From Amborella trichopoda (Eukaryota; Streptophyta; Magnoliopsida; Amborellales; Amborellaceae): a stretch of 64,000 nucleotides of DNA. The notes beneath the pieces are model-generated. The model saw nothing but the letters and a program-made list of their open reading frames with translations. It did no database searches and was not told the origin of the DNA. Where the stretch lies: the NCBI RefSeq assembly GCF_000471905.2, contig NW_006499997.1:1051448-1115447 (forward strand), in the 5' to 3' direction. A program made the position numbers and the translations under genes. Below are positions 1 through 12,235 of this stretch, piece by piece; position 1 is the stretch's first letter; the number at the start of each line of letters is the position of its first letter.

Positions 1-185
1 GGTTTGCCAATGGATGAGGAAAACCCTTTAATCTCTCTTTCTCCTTCTCCTCAGTTTTTCTTTTCTCTATCGACAGATGACTAATATGTGCCCCCACATA
101 AAGATCATTTTGCATTTGACCAAAATACCTACATACAAGGAGGAAAATGTCAAATGGGAGGCAATTTTATATCACCATCCCAACA
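1..185 (-). repeat. Partial 3' LTR of the copia element
   Basis: Read on the minus strand it begins TGTTGGGATGGTG directly after a polypurine tract, the usual start of a plant copia LTR. It runs off the left edge of the window, so its length is unknown. The sequence resembles 15140-15280, including the blocks around ATGTGCCCC and AAATGGGAGG. Confidence 0.75.
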
Positions 186-199
186 CTCTCCACCTTGAT
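186..199 (-). other. Polypurine tract of the copia element
   Basis: On the minus strand the sequence is ATCAAGGTGGAGAG directly before the LTR start. This purine-rich AAGGTGGAGA form is the plus-strand primer typical of plant copia elements. A second copy of this arrangement lies at 17747-17760 in a different element. Confidence 0.75.
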
Positions 200-312
200 A
201 CAAAATCACACCCTTGCCTTGCCATCACTACTTTCCTTTCTTGAAACCAAGAGAAGCTAGGCTCCATTCTAACTTCCTAGCTTCTCTACTTAAACAGCCT
301 TCGTAAGCATAA

Positions 313-893
313 TCAGTTCATCTTGAACTTGACCAGTCGAATTCTCCCATCTTCAACAACTTGTCGAATGTAGTGATATTGGACCAATATGTGCCTTGAC
401 CTCTTGTAATGTACCGGATTGTTAGCCAAGTGAATAGCGGCCATATTGTCACAAAATAATTCCATGGGCATGAACATAATACCCATCTCATCCATCAATC
501 CTTAAAGCCACACTACTTAGTTTGAAGCCTCTCTTGACGCCATATATTCGGCCATGGTAGTTGATAGCACTATCGTGTCTTGGAATCCTTCATCCAACTT
601 ATCAATCTATTTGCGAACCGCATAACAAATGCGGTAGTTGACCTGCCTTTATAAAGGTCACCGACAAAATTAGCATCCACAAAACCTTGTATTGGATTTG
701 AGTCCTTGCTAAACGTGATTGTGTAATTAGTAGTGCCTCTTAAATACCGAAGCGCCATTTTGTTGCTTCGTAGTGAGCCTTTCCCACGTTCGCCATAAAC
801 TGACTTAGAAAACCAACTACATGGGCAATATTCAGTACACACCAAGGCTAACATTAAGCTACAAATGGCACTTGCATAGGGCACCTTAGCCAT
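313..893 (-). pseudogene. Copia RNase H domain and RT C-terminus, broken
   Basis: Two open stretches (570-893 and 313-498) make up the C-terminal part of a copia polyprotein. The first has the conserved region VPYAS...LRYLRGTTNY and then the RNase H entry GFVDANFVGD. The second has the RNase H block ELFCDNMAAIHLANNP with the trailing HILVQYHYIR. A stop and a short gap separate them. In a working element this domain removes RNA from the RNA:DNA hybrid during reverse transcription in cytoplasmic particles. The gene is dead here. Confidence 0.85.
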
Positions 894-899
894 ATTTCT

Positions 900-1352
900 T
901 CATTTTTCCACCATCTTCAGACTTTGCCTTGAAAACAATTTGAAGTGAGGCACTAGGGGTGTCTTCATAGGCTTTGCATTTCTCATGCAAAATTTGTTAA
1001 GCACCCTTTCCATGGAAACTTTTTGAGATATTAACAAAGTTGCATTGTTCTTCTCCCTTTCAATTTCAATCCCAAGTATTTGCCTTGATAGTCCAAGATC
1101 ATTCATCTCGAATCTTTTGCTCAAGGATGTTTTGAGCTTATCAATTCTAGCCTTATCCTTCCACACAATAAGCATGCCATCCACATATAAAACTAAACTC
1201 ATGAATGTATCATCATCAAAGAACTCTAAATAGATGTGTTGGTCCAACTTACTTCTAATGTAACGAAGGCTTATCACAAACATAACAAATGTTTTATACC
1301 ATTGCCTTGATGCTTGCATAAGTCCATACAAGGACTTCTTCAATTTACACAC
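900..1352 (-). pseudogene. Copia reverse transcriptase with altered active site
   Basis: This 150-residue open stretch is the palm of a copia reverse transcriptase. It begins CKLKKSLYGLMQASRQWY, matching the conserved KLKKSLYGLKQAPRQW block. The catalytic YVDD motif reads YVDG at 1176-1187, so the second metal-binding aspartate is lost. The ISQKVSMERVLNKFCM block and the start of the P-L segment follow. It is preceded on the minus strand by stops. The sequence shows both the family and its inactivation. Confidence 0.9.
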
Positions 1353-1369
1353 AAGTCATTTGCCCTACT

Positions 1370-1908
1370 CAATAAGGCGTTCCAGTTGCTGCATGTACAC
1401 TTCCTCTTCAACTTCCCCATGCAAAAAAGTTGTCTATGCGTCCATTTTGCTCGAGTTCTAACCAAACATAGTAACTAACCCAAGCACAACCGAATTAAGC
1501 CCAACTTGACCACTGGTATCATCAAAGTCAATGCCTTGCTTGTATAAACCCTTTAGCCAATAATCTTGCCCCCTACTTTCAAACTTGCTATTAGGCCTCT
1601 TCTTTATCTTGAACATGTACTACATCCAACCACCCTCCTACCTCTTGGTAGCTCTACCAAATCCCAAGTATTGTTTCTTTGAAGAGCCGATATCTCTACT
1701 TCTATTGCTCTCTTTCAATGCGCCAAGTCATTACTTCAATGGCTTCAAAAAATGATGTTCGCTCTTCATTTTCAAGTATCAAAGCATGCAAAGTATTTGG
1801 ATTCTCAATATCTTTTTTCCCGCTCGGGTGAACGAGTTTCTCTAGTAGAGGGCCTAGGTACCAAAGGCACAGCTTCATCTTGATGGCCATGTGGTGCTTC
1901 ATCTTCAT
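1370..1908 (-). pseudogene. Copia RT N-terminus and IN-RT linker, degraded
   Basis: The stretch 1702-1908 ends ERTSFFEAIEVMTWRIERE, resembling the EPTSFQEAM...W block at the start of copia reverse transcriptase. Minus-strand text from about 1690 down to 1370 carries scattered RT-like words with stops, including a fragment near 1400-1450 recalling the TAFLHG block. It is assigned mainly by position between the integrase tail and the recognisable RT palm. Frameshifts prevent a continuous reading. Confidence 0.6.
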
Positions 1909-2029
1909 TTACAGGTTCATCATGTTTTCACCATGATCAATGTGCATTTCCTCAAAAGGTATGGTTGGACTTGGTGGAAGCATTTCAGGGTTACTTTCTA
2001 ACTCTTGGCTCTCATCTTGCACTTCTTGA

Positions 2030-2245
2030 TCTTTGTCTTTCTTCATCACCATTTTTGCCAATATCGTGATTCATCAAAATGAACATCCCAACTAGTGATT
2101 AATTTTTGGGTAATTGGATCCCATAATCAATATCCCTTCACACCCTTGCTACAACCCACAAAGATACACTTCTTTGATGTGGGATCCAACTTATTCCTTT
2201 GGTAACTTCAAATAAGTGCATAAGCATCACAACAAAAAAATTCAA
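2030..2245 (-). pseudogene. Copia integrase C-terminal tail
   Basis: Minus-strand frames read KKCIFVGCSKGVKGY, then LWDPITQKLI and WDVHFDES. This is the standard copia block after the integrase core (SKKCIFVGYS..KGYRL.DP....SRDVVFDE). One stop replaces the residue after GY. The integrase catalytic core, expected on the right, is absent: the sequence runs into an unrelated AT-rich segment at about 2270. Confidence 0.7.
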
Positions 2246-2259
2246 TTGGAATAATCACT

Positions 2260-2700
2260 AGGAGTTCCTGAAGCAAAAACAAATCAAAGAAGTAAAAGAC
2301 ATGAATAAAGATTGAGAGAATATACCCTCTCACAGGGTTTGCAAGAAGTCCATCCCAAACAGATCTCTTCACAAGACTCAAAATAAACTCTTATTCTCTT
2401 GACTCTAATTTTTCTAATCCAAGAGTTACATATTTATAAAATAAAACAACCCTAAAACCTAATCTAACACTTCATCTTTTTAAAAAATAAACTTTCAGTT
2501 TTACCCCTCAATTCTCTACAACTAAAAAAGATATAAATACCCCAAAATAAAACTAGAAACCCAAAAGAATAAACTTAAATTTCAATCTTCTAAAAAATAA
2601 TAAAATAAAAAATAAAAACCTTGTTTGCATCATTCTCTTAAGGTTGGAAGAAGCTCGAACTCGAGCTTGTTGAATCCATCATATCATTCAATAATTGGAG
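2260..2700. other. AT-rich insertion replacing the integrase core
   Basis: No coding sequence was recognised. On the minus strand it has a TATA-like TTTTATAAATATG near 2430 and a pyrimidine-rich stretch ending TTTTTGCTTCAG near 2265, so it could be a solo LTR or a promoter-bearing fragment. It lies where the integrase core should be. Class unknown. Confidence 0.35.
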
Positions 2701-2790
2701 ATGGAGTTCCACCATTTGCCTTTGTAACTTGTCTTGTTCAATGAAACAATTGATCTTCCTTCACATGACTTATATGAGCCAAAACGTGAT

Positions 2791-3087
2791 CTACGTGGCC
2801 CAAATATGATGGGTGACTCCACCATCAAGGATCTTAATATGATAGTACATAGGATTGTATGCCACCATTAATACTATATCATCGATGAATCCAGATGTCA
2901 ACTCTTCAACTTGATTAGCTTCGTTCTTAGATTCTCTTTGCCTTTCGCCTCCCACATTAGGATCATTTGACGAATTCACCCATGTTCTCTTGAAAGTATT
3001 CCTCCTTATATGACCAGGCTTCCAACAAAACCAACATATATTCTCTTCATTATGGGGGATTGTGGCCTTTAAAGGCCTAAAGAGCAT
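2791..3087 (-). pseudogene. Copia gag zinc knuckle and protease start
   Basis: The frame contains CWFCWKPGHIRRNT, a retroviral-type CX2CX4HX4C knuckle in which the last cysteine is threonine. It ends with ILDGGVTHHIW, equivalent to the copia protease active site WILDSGA..H, with DSG changed to DGG. In a live element the knuckle packages RNA and the protease processes the polyprotein. Both signature motifs are damaged. Confidence 0.8.
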
Positions 3088-4490
3088 ACAAATAAATTTA
3101 TTTATAGTAGATTGTGCACTTCAATGAGAGTGTATTGTGGTTGACTAACAAGGTACCTATCCACTTCTAAGTTTTGTTTCTGTGTTTTGGATCTTTATGA
3201 AAAGTTCAAAAATTTTGTTTTTAGCTAAAAATATGTCATGTGATTTTTGGGAATTTTCAGAATTTTAAAAAATTTCTAAAAATATGTTAATTTGATTTTT
3301 GGAAATTTTCAGAATTTTTAAAATAAATTTTAAATGTATAAAAATCCTAAAAGGGTAATTCCATAATTTTTAAATTTGCAGGGGCATTTTTGGAATTTTG
3401 GATTTTCTTTGTGACACCCACATGGGGGGCCTAAGGGCCCAACCCCACACATGTGGGGCCCACGTAGCGCCATCACATGGAGCCCATTATGGCCCACACA
3501 TCCCATTAAGTGGCACGCCCACTTTTACGTGCCACTTGTTTTTTAAATAAAGAAAAGAAAAAAGGTTTTTTAATTATAAAATATTCTCAGAGGGAATATT
3601 TTGGTTAGGTTTTTTATTTTAAAAGATTATCTTAGTAGGTTTCTAAATATCCTCTCTAAATCATGATGGTCGATATCAGAGATGGGCGGCTCAGATTAAT
3701 TTCTCTCTCTCACCTCACAGATCACCAAAATAATTCTAGATCGAGTTGAACTCCTAATTTAACCGGGATACCCTAAGCCCTAGTGGTCTATCAATAGGGG
3801 GTTCTCCCCCTCATTCTAAATAATTGATCTATCTCCTCTCTCTTCTCTCTATTTCTCTCCATGCCTCTCTCTCTCTCTCTCTAAAATAGGCATGCCACCC
3901 TCCCTAAGTGTCTAGGGAGGCACGCCTAGCACAAGAGGAAGAGAAAAAAGGGGCATCCCAGCCCTAGGCTTGGGTGTGCCTTTGTCACATGCCCTAGTTT
4001 ATTTTTTAGGGTCATCTCGGTGAAACCCTAGTTGTGTCTATTACTCTCTTGCCTCAAAAATTCAGCTAGGGTGTCTAGAGGAGCTTCCCAATTTAGATTT
4101 GAGTGCGTTGTCAGATGATCAACTGTGAGGTGTGCCAAGCTCTTGAGGGATAACCCTAAACAAAATCCAGTACATCTTCCCTTGTTTATTGAGTTTTCAT
4201 TTGCTACAATTTTTATTTTATTTTTGCTTCTTAAAGTCCCAAGATTGTATTCAGTTGAATAAGTTCATTTCGACAGTAAGTTTATAAAGAACCTAGATTG
4301 TAGTAGGCCGAATTTATTATATTTGTGACACCAGAAAGTAAAATTTCCAGCAATTAATAAAAGAAAAGAAAAAAATCTTTTTTATTTATAGCTCGGAATT
4401 CTACATAGCCACCTTTCAGCCATTAGGTTCCATTGATTTTGATCAAAATTTTGAATAGTTTCTTGAATGATTCCTTGATGAATCACCTCA
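3088..4490. other. Unclassified noncoding sequence, possible LTR relic
   Basis: No coding sequence was recognised. TGTGACACC occurs at about 3411 and again at about 4324, and could mark ends of a gypsy-type LTR of roughly 0.9 kb. Between them are a GGCCC-rich block at 3420-3500 and a CT-repeat tract at 3835-3885. Identification as an LTR is weak. The last 70 bp form the left flank of the Mutator insertion. Confidence 0.3.
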
Positions 4491-4499
4491 TCAATTTGA

Positions 4500-4635
4500 G
4501 GGAAAATTATAAAAACCCCCTCACGACACACTTTTTAGACAACCTCCCCCCAACCACACTTTTTTTCACAACTTTTACCCCAAAACAAGTTTTTATAGAA
4601 AAAACCCCTCCAGTCAACAAGGTAAAATAAAGACT
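4500..4635 (+). repeat. Left terminal inverted repeat of the MULE
   Basis: It starts GGGAAAATTAT and aligns with the reverse complement of about 12475-12617. The inner part diverges by small insertions and homopolymer changes. Host flank and TSD lie directly to its left. Confidence 0.88.
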
Positions 4636-4639
4636 AAAA

Positions 4640-6250
4640 TACTTTCCCTTGACTTTTACCCAAAACTATATTTTACAACAAAACTACCTATTTTATCCAC
4701 GCCTCTCTCTCCTCTTTTACTCTCTCCCTTTCTCTTTACGAAGGACCCCTCTCTTGCTCTCTCTCTACGAAGGACACAGCCCGAGCTCCCTCCCTCCCTC
4801 TCTCTGGCTCTCTCTCCCCGAAGCACCCTAGGGCTCGAGCTCTCTCCCTCTCCCTTGCTCTCTCTCCATATCAGTCCAAGCCCTCACTTTCTCTCTCTCA
4901 ATCAGCCCCATCAAAGCTCGAGCTCAATTTCTCATCCCCAGATCAAGACATCAAAGCCCGAGCTAGATTTCTCAGCCTCAGACCAAGACATCAAAGCTCG
5001 AGCTCGATCTTTTACTCCCGACCCCAAATCAGCCCCATCAAAACCCGATCATTCATCCGTTTCTAATAGGTATGAAAGACTGTTTTATTTATTTCTTATA
5101 GATACATAAATAAAATCCATGGACTGGTCTCTCAGATAAGATTTTCAGTATACGATATATTGAGAACCCTAAGTTTAAGTAATTTTCGGAACACTTACCA
5201 GCCTCAAAATGAATTGAGTGATCCTTGAGGGGCGTTGAGTGAGCTTGGGGAGCTTTTCAGAGTACTGAAAAGGAAGAGTAAGATCAGAGAGAGAGAGCTT
5301 GGCCAATATACAGAGAGATCGTCCGAGCCTACTCTTCGTGGTTGAGCACAGGAAAGTTTTTGGTTGTTGTGCAGGAAATGTTTTGGTTGCTGGGCAGGAT
5401 ATTTTTTGGTTGTGAATACCAGTTTAAAGCATAAATGCATGTATCTATCGATGAGATAATGCAATGTACATATTGTGTTTATCTATATAGTTAGATTGAA
5501 CTATAGCAGAAATGGTATTGTTTACTCAATTTCAAAAAAAAATGGTACTGTTTACTCAATATCGATATTGCTCTCCTATATTGGAGATGCAAATACCCTG
5601 TTTAGGGCATACTTTTTCTCCAATTTCAAATGCATTCGAATCATTTATCAGTCCAAAATTTTGCTTGCTAGGTTTTCTAAAATTAGTGATATATGCTCAC
5701 GTCTATGAAGTCATTTGGTTTTCTTTGATTTTGCAAAAGAAAGGCATTGTGGTAGTGTGAAAGACATTGGGGATTATGTTCTCGCTCTTGGATATGAACT
5801 AGATTTTTATTCGTAGAAATCTTGAATTGCATGTTCATCTTAAAAGTTGGGTCATTGTTTGAGGCTCTTTATTTCAAGACTATTTTCTATCATTTACTAA
5901 AAACTCGAAAGTCATTAACTGGGTAAAATCGTTAAGATTGCAGTATTCAGATAATCATTGCTATAAATGTTTATGTAGGTTATATACCCTCCAAAAATAT
6001 GCCTAGCTCTAGTTAAAATTTCGTAGTAGCTCTTTTAACAAAAATTTAGCTTCAGCCTACCAAAATTGGGCAAGTTCAAGGCCAGTATTAAGACATTGTA
6101 TATGCAATGTGTGGAGTGTAAGGTATTATAAGTCTTGTGCAAGACAAAAGAAAATGGGTGATAGCATATTGATTTATTGCATTTTCAGTGGAGAACTCTG
6201 ATCAAGTGTCAATGGGACTTTAGATTATACTAGTGGTGATGCATGTACCT
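4640..6250. other. MULE 5' noncoding region
   Basis: No gene was recognised. The stretch 4690-5050 is CT-rich and repeats GAGCTC/CCGAGCT-like words; its short open frames are low-complexity. From 5110 to 6250 the sequence is AT-rich without similarity I can name. It would contain the promoter and leader of the transposase gene. Confidence 0.5.
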
Positions 6251-6252
6251 TT

Positions 6253-8087
6253 TTGACTAACAATAGAACTAGGTTAGATGACATGCAAAAAAATGTAGCA
6301 GAGCGTTTCTCACTTGATATGTACTTGATATCATTGAGGTATTTTGTCCCAGGAAATAGAAGATTCATTGTGAACTTATTCATTGATGACGATATTGAAA
6401 GGATGTTGAACACACATGAAGGTGAGAATGATCTGATCGTCTATGTATTTAATGGAAGTGAACGTAAGGGTGGAAGTACTTCACATAATTCTAGGGCAAT
6501 CAAAGAGGGCAGGCCCCCCCATTCTCTAATGTTTTCATCTCTGGTTCTGAACAAAGTAATGCATCATGGTTGCTTAGTTCATGGGAGGATGCACTTACCG
6601 GAATAAGGCAGGAGTTTGAATCACTAGATGACTTCCGAGAAGCCCTTAGCAAGTTTGCTATAACACATCATTTCACATACCATCATGTTAAAAATGAGAG
6701 GTATCACATAAGGGCGAAATGCAAGGGTGATGATAGATGTAAATGGGAGATATATACTTCGAAGTTTAGTAGGGCGAATGTTTTAAGAATCAAAAGATGG
6801 AAAAGAGAACACTCATGTAATATTGGGACAAGTAATAATGTACAGAGAAGAGCGTCACATAAATTTGTTGATTTCTTAATCAATGATAAATTAAGTGACA
6901 CTGCGCATTATAAGGCTAAAGAAATCATGAATGATTTGTCTCAAGATTATGGGTTAGAACTACCCTATTGTAAGGCTTGACAACAAAAAGAAATGGCCAT
7001 CAAAGACATACATGGTTCATAAGAGGAGGCATACAACCAATTACCGCCATATGTAAACTGTGTGATAGAGACAAATCCTGGGAGTTATGCAACAAAACAA
7101 GTATGGCCAAGTGGTAGATTTTGTCGATTGTTCTTAAGCTTTTATGGCTCAGTACATAGCTTCAAAAGTAGATGTCGTCCACTTCTATTTCTCGATGGGA
7201 CCACTGTAGACACGATACCATAAGACTCTACTTGCTGCCAACTCACTCGATGGGGAAGAACAAATGTTTCTCATTGCATTTGTTGTTTTGGATGCTGAAA
7301 GTACTGATAATTGATTATTGTTTATGGAATCTCTGAAGATTGCTATTGGGACAGATCGTGGAATCACTTTTGTGGCAGATAAACATGAGACTGTTAAAGT
7401 TTTTTAGAACGCCCATCATGCCTTCTATGAGTGTCATTTAGCAAAGAATTTCAAGAAGTAAAACATAGACCTAATGATGTTAAGAAGGGCAGTAAGTGCC
7501 TTTGTCGGAGCATGTAGAGCATACAGGCAGAAAGTGTATTTTGACAAGATGAGTGAAATTAGATCAATTTCTAAGGTCGCGTTCAAATGGTTCATGGAAG
7601 CATCACCAGACTGTTGGCCACATCACTCTTCAGGGGTAAGCGATATGGCCACGTAACAACCATTGTAGCTAAATCATTTAACAAGTGGATTCTAGAAGCA
7701 CGAGATATGTCAATTCTCCAGTACGTTGACTCGATAAGGAGACAAATCATGAAACTAATGGCCACCTGCAAGATTGAAGCTGAAACCTAGACTGCAACAC
7801 TTACCCCGCACACTCAAGACGAACTGAGAAAGATCATAAAGCAATCCCTTTCCATGAGGGTAACTGTAGCAAATGTAGCAGCAGTGTTTGAAGCAAGGGA
7901 TGATCACATGAATTATAAGGTAAATATTATTACACGAGAATGTGAATGCCGGGGTTGGGAAATAACAAGTTTGCCTTGCAAGTATGCTTGTAAAGCCCTT
8001 CAATGGATAAATAGGGATCCCATTGAAATTGTGAAAACTATTTCACGGTTGCAAAATACCGTGAAACATATTCTGAAGCTAGCATAG
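6253..8087 (+). pseudogene. MULE (MuDR-type) transposase pseudogene
   Basis: The order of domains is that of a plant MULE transposase. An N-terminal block contains YFVPGNRRFIVNL (6253-6606). A MuDR-type DNA-binding domain follows (6570-6980: HFTYHHVKNERYHIRAKC, KREHSCN). The MULE catalytic domain has RPLLFLDGT at about 7175 (first acidic residue kept) and FVADKHETV at about 7365 (second kept). A C-terminal SWIM zinc finger has CECRGW...LPCKYAC near 7938-8000, where the expected metal-binding histidine is tyrosine. Frameshifts occur at about 6590 and 7600, with stops at about 6979, 7030 and 7405. The family normally cuts and pastes its own element in the nucleus; this copy cannot encode it. 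Confidence 0.92.
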
Positions 8088-8488
8088 TTTGCGTGGACAA
8101 CTTCCTCCAAATGGAGTCGTTTGTATGGACAACATATACTTAAGTTTGTTTCCTTTCTATTGGAGCACCATAATTAGGTTTGAATGGGTCAATTTCACTC
8201 TTTTTTTATTGGAGCACCCACTTGTGGTTATTTTTTGCCAATTCATATGTACATATTCTTTTAAATGATTTGTTGTGCACATGTAAAACTCTGCTAATAT
8301 AAATAGATCTAGTGATGCAAGACTCGGAACAACCAAGAGGAACAGAGTACCCATCCACTTTGTTTTAGTTCATGATTTACATTAATTAGGTAATTCTCAT
8401 ATTTTTAATAACTAATATCATTTCTTAATGAATTTCATTTCAAGAGAGAGAATATTCACATTGACGAATCAACTAAAGCCCTATTAAA

Positions 8489-10155
8489 ATGGGAGCTCAA
8501 TCGATGACAAGTAGCTCTGGTTCAAAAGACCAAATTGAGTTCATTATTAGACATTGGGGTCTCCCAATCGATTGCAGTCTACTGAGGACCTTTATAGGGA
8601 AATGGTGGAAGGAGACAAATACCGTACGTCTAACCAATGGTGAGATGGCTCCAATCCTATACGATGTGTGGCAGATATTAAGGATATCCGTTACAGGCGA
8701 ACCTCTAACAGGCATCAGGCCTGAAAACTACGGAGCTTTCATCAAGGAATATCAGGGAGATTGCCCTAAAGAGAATAAGTTGATGCGTCTTAAACATACA
8801 TGATCGAGGACAAGATTTGGGCAACTATCTAACAAGCCCACCAAAGTACAACTGTTATATCACACTCAACGTATTTCCTTTATTTAGTTGGCACAACTAT
8901 ATTTGCCGACTCATCTAAAGGATCGATGCTTGCAATTTACCTACAACTGTTCCGAGATTTCGATAAGGTAGCGAAGTATGCATAGGGTATTGTGACACGT
9001 GCCTTCTTGTATTGTTCCTTATCTAAGGTCGTGGGCGGGGAAACGATGCATTTCAGGGGGTCAGCAACCCTACAGCAGGTAATTCTCACTATATTTATAG
9101 TTTATATTTGGAGCTTTACAATGTCTTTGGCCTATTACTATTTTTGGTGCGGTGCTGGGTCTATGAACATTTTTCAGCTCTAGGCACCAAGCCTAAATTG
9201 ATCAACCTAGGAATCCTTAGAACTTGCATGTGGAAGAAACAATCACGCCACAAAGACCCATTAAAAACGCTTGATGACATCTCATTTGATTTGGTTAGTG
9301 GTTTGCTTGTGTGCTTATATAATTGTAGATAATCTATCAAAGACAAATACAAATAAGTATTGATTGTGTCATTTTTTTCGTAGGTGATCTAACAACCATA
9401 TGAGGAGTTCAGCGATGAGGAGTATAGCCCATTAGATCTGCTTAGTAAAGAAACCGTGTTGTGTTGAACCTACCTAATAAGTTTCAACATTGCAGAGTTC
9501 TCTATGCCCGATCATGTGCTGCGGCAATTTGGGAAGGTGCAATGGAGTCTTGTTGAGCCTCCCAAGTGGGATTGGAGGGAGAAGGTCAATATACATCCTA
9601 CAAGCTGGATTGACAAGTTGAGTAGGCAGATCAGCAACTGGGGGCAACGAGAACGTAACGTTGTCAAGGCAGACATGGATAAATATGGTGGAATACCTAT
9701 AGAAGAGTATGGGGCCAAGCACAGCATGTTTACACACAGATATAGAAATACCTCCATGTGCCCCCCCTCACAGTCTTAATCACATGTACAATTCTCCATA
9801 GGCCATAATGAAGACAAGACATTGGTATCCTATTTAATTTATGTATTTTGTTTTTTTATTGTCTTAATATGTATTCAAACTAATGGTCTATTTTATTTTT
9901 TTTATTGTCTACTTGCAGAGATATACCTATATAGGGATGCTACAAGTTGCACTTAATGGTGAGGTATTAACAGGGGAATCCAAGCGTTATGTACAGGCAG
10001 CCCGTGATTTGCTATTGAAGAACACTATTGTAGAGACAAGTGGCGAGGAGACAGCACGGACTAGGGGTGAAGAAGTGGAGAGTGAAAGTGAGGACGACGT
10101 TGAGGATGGAGGTTTCGAAGAGGACATTGAAAGCCATGAAGATGGTAACGAATGA
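8489..10155 (+). pseudogene. Plant mobile domain (PMD, aminotransferase-like) gene in the MULE, broken
   Basis: The first open stretch (8489-8803) carries HWGLPIDCSLLRTFI, WWKETNTVRLTNGEM and DVWQILRISVTGEPLTG, the usual PMD start. Further PMD blocks follow in shifted frames: FADSSKGS...YLQLFRDFDKVAKYA and RAFLYCSLSKV (8885-9030), WVYEHF near 9155 after a candidate intron, DHVLRQFGKVQW at about 9509, and an acidic tail (9920-10155) rich in E and D. PMD proteins exist as host genes (the MAIN/MAIL group) and in transposons; their molecular role inside elements is unsettled. It lies 400 bp downstream of the transposase on the same strand, as a second element gene. Confidence 0.8.
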
Positions 10156-10279
10156 GATGGTAGAGAGGAGGAAAGCGAGAACGAGGAAGACAATGAGAGG
10201 AGAACAAAGAGAAGAGATGACTAGTTTCAAATGCACATCCGTAGCTGGCGAAAAAAGGCTGAGGCCGAGAAACTAACCA

Positions 10280-10676
10280 ACATGTACTTTTAAGTTTAAT
10301 ATGCACTTTTCAAACAGATGTTAAGTAATTTCACTTTTGAAGGGGTATTCTACATAGTTTGATATGTACTTCTGAAGTTAACAGGAAAAGTCAATGATTC
10401 AAAGATTAACATGAACATACTGACTTCTTATCAATTTTTTTTTTTTTGGGAATATCTGAATGTATCATGTTTATGTGAAAAGCCACAATGCAACATCATA
10501 GGACGATATCAATGTATTTATCAAGCATGATATAATGTAATGCCCAACAGAAAATACAAGTATGATATAATGTGATGCCAAGACCATGAGGCCGCAAAAT
10601 AATCTCATGCTAAAGTTCTATCAGCCACAACATTAGCTCAATACCGCTTCATACAAATCAATTTCCCATACGATGC
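10280..10676. other. Noncoding MULE sequence before the LINE
   Basis: No gene was recognised. A degenerate direct repeat TATGATATAATGTGATG / CATGATATAATGTAATG is seen at about 10527-10577. The segment ends with CCATACGATGC (10666-10676), the left copy of the LINE target duplication. Confidence 0.5.
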
Positions 10677-11238
10677 CCCAGAATATTCTCAACCCTTCTT
10701 TTAGGGTTGAAAAGCTTTAATTTGTCTTGGGGACAAAACCTTACTGTGGCAGGGAATGCTAGTAACATCATTTCATGGGCATCAGGGGGCTCCTCCCCTC
10801 GACATCTTGCTCTCATTTTTTATGAGATCATTGACATTTGCAGGGATATGGACGTTTCTTGGACGCATACCTTGAGGACGTCAAACGACTTAGCTGATCT
10901 TTTAGCAAAGGATGGGGCCAGGGCTCACACTGAAGAATTTTCTGGGCCACCTTCAACCCAGACCACAGAGGGATTAGGGAGCAGCAGTTCTCGGCCAGCT
11001 ATTTTTTGACCTATATCACAGAGTCTTTATACATAGGGGCCATCTTATAAGCCCTTTTTTTGTAATTTCATTGTATATCTTGTAGTACCAAGGGCTGCCC
11101 TTTTAACCAATTTTGTATAGGGTTGACTAACAACCTTTTTTACAAAAAGTCCCACTGGGTAGGGACTCTCAGTTTAAACACTATGTATAAATACTCTTTT
11201 ATTGGAGTACAGTTAATTTTTATCAAAAAAAAAAAAAT
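10677..11238 (+). mobile_element. 5'-truncated LINE with RNase H end, inserted in the MULE
   Basis: The 562-bp insert ends in a run of 13 A (11225-11237). CCATACGATGC occurs on both sides (10666-10676 and 11239-11249), so these are target duplications of an L1-type insertion. Its only coding content is the C-terminal RNase H-like (RVT_3) domain of ORF2 at 10707-11009, with NIISWASGGSSPRHL and SNDLADLLAKDGARAH. It has no similarity in its 3' tail to the 24.67-kb LINE, so it appears to be another family. Confidence 0.9.
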
Positions 11239-11264
11239 CCATACGATGCTCAAAAAATTCAATG

Positions 11265-12235
11265 GGCAAAATGTAGAGTCTGTCTAGCAAAATGCATAGG
11301 CGGTCCGGCAAAATTTACATGCAGTCCAGCAATATATACAGGTATTCTGGCATATAGGGGTTCTGGAATAATATGGGGTCCGGCAAATGATACAGGCGAT
11401 CTGACACAAGGGGTTCTGGCATAAAATAAGCTCCGACAAGTTATACAGGCGGTTCGGCGATAGAGGTTCCAAAATAATATGGGATTCGGCAAACTATGTA
11501 GGCGGTCCAGCAATAGGGGTTCTTGAATAATATCGCGGTCCAGCAAATTATAAAGGCGGTCTGGCAATAGATATTCTAGATTAATATGGGCTTTGACAAA
11601 CTATATAGGCTGTCCAGCACTATGGGTTCTGGAATTCATTTTTTTTTTAATGTTGACTGTGTTCTGGAATAATATCGGGGTCCAGCAAATTATAAAGGCG
11701 GTCCGACACTAAAGGTGCTGGAGTAATATTTGGCTAGGGGTTCTGGATTATTAATGGGTCCGATAAATTATACAGGCGTCCGACATATTTGGGTTTTGGA
11801 ATATTATGGGCTCTGAAAAATAATATAGGCAGTCCGGAATGTGCTTATCCTAGTCTAGCGTGTACAAATCTTGGTCCGGCAGGTTGATGTGATTTGCATG
11901 CGGTCCGACACACTAATCAAAGGGTCAAACAACATGTTCAAGCAATCCAGCACACCCATCATTCAATCCGACAGTTGTGGCCTCAGGTTGTCATCAAGCG
12001 GCTCGGCACATTATGCACTTGATCTGGCAGTTTTCTTATGTTACTTTTGCAGTTCGGCAATCTCGTGATGGGCTCCGACAGTTTTCGATGCATTGTCGTC
12101 GTTCCTGCAGGTAAGGAGTGGTCCAGCAAAACTTTCTCTCAGTCCGGCACTTTAGTTTTCAGTCCAGCATTGTGCAGCCCCAGTCCAGCAGTATCATGCA
12201 ATCGGTCCAACAGTTGTTGTAGTTTTTGTCCTTTT
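11265..12235. repeat. Degenerate array of GTCCGGCA-like octamers near the right MULE end
   Basis: From 11265 to about 11850 a unit of roughly 50-60 bp recurs, with the pattern GGGGTTCTGGAATAATAT then GTCCGGCAAATTATA and CAGGCGGTCCGGCAAT. From 11850 to 12215 only the octamer recurs, as GTCCGGCA, GTCCAGCA or TCCGACA every 20-35 bp. Short frames across it are by-products. Its place next to the right TIR resembles subterminal binding-site arrays, but no matching array was seen at the left end. Confidence 0.8.

Noticed and set aside
4649..5109. Two plus-strand frames inside the MULE left part
   Set aside because: CT-rich low-complexity sequence without domain similarity.
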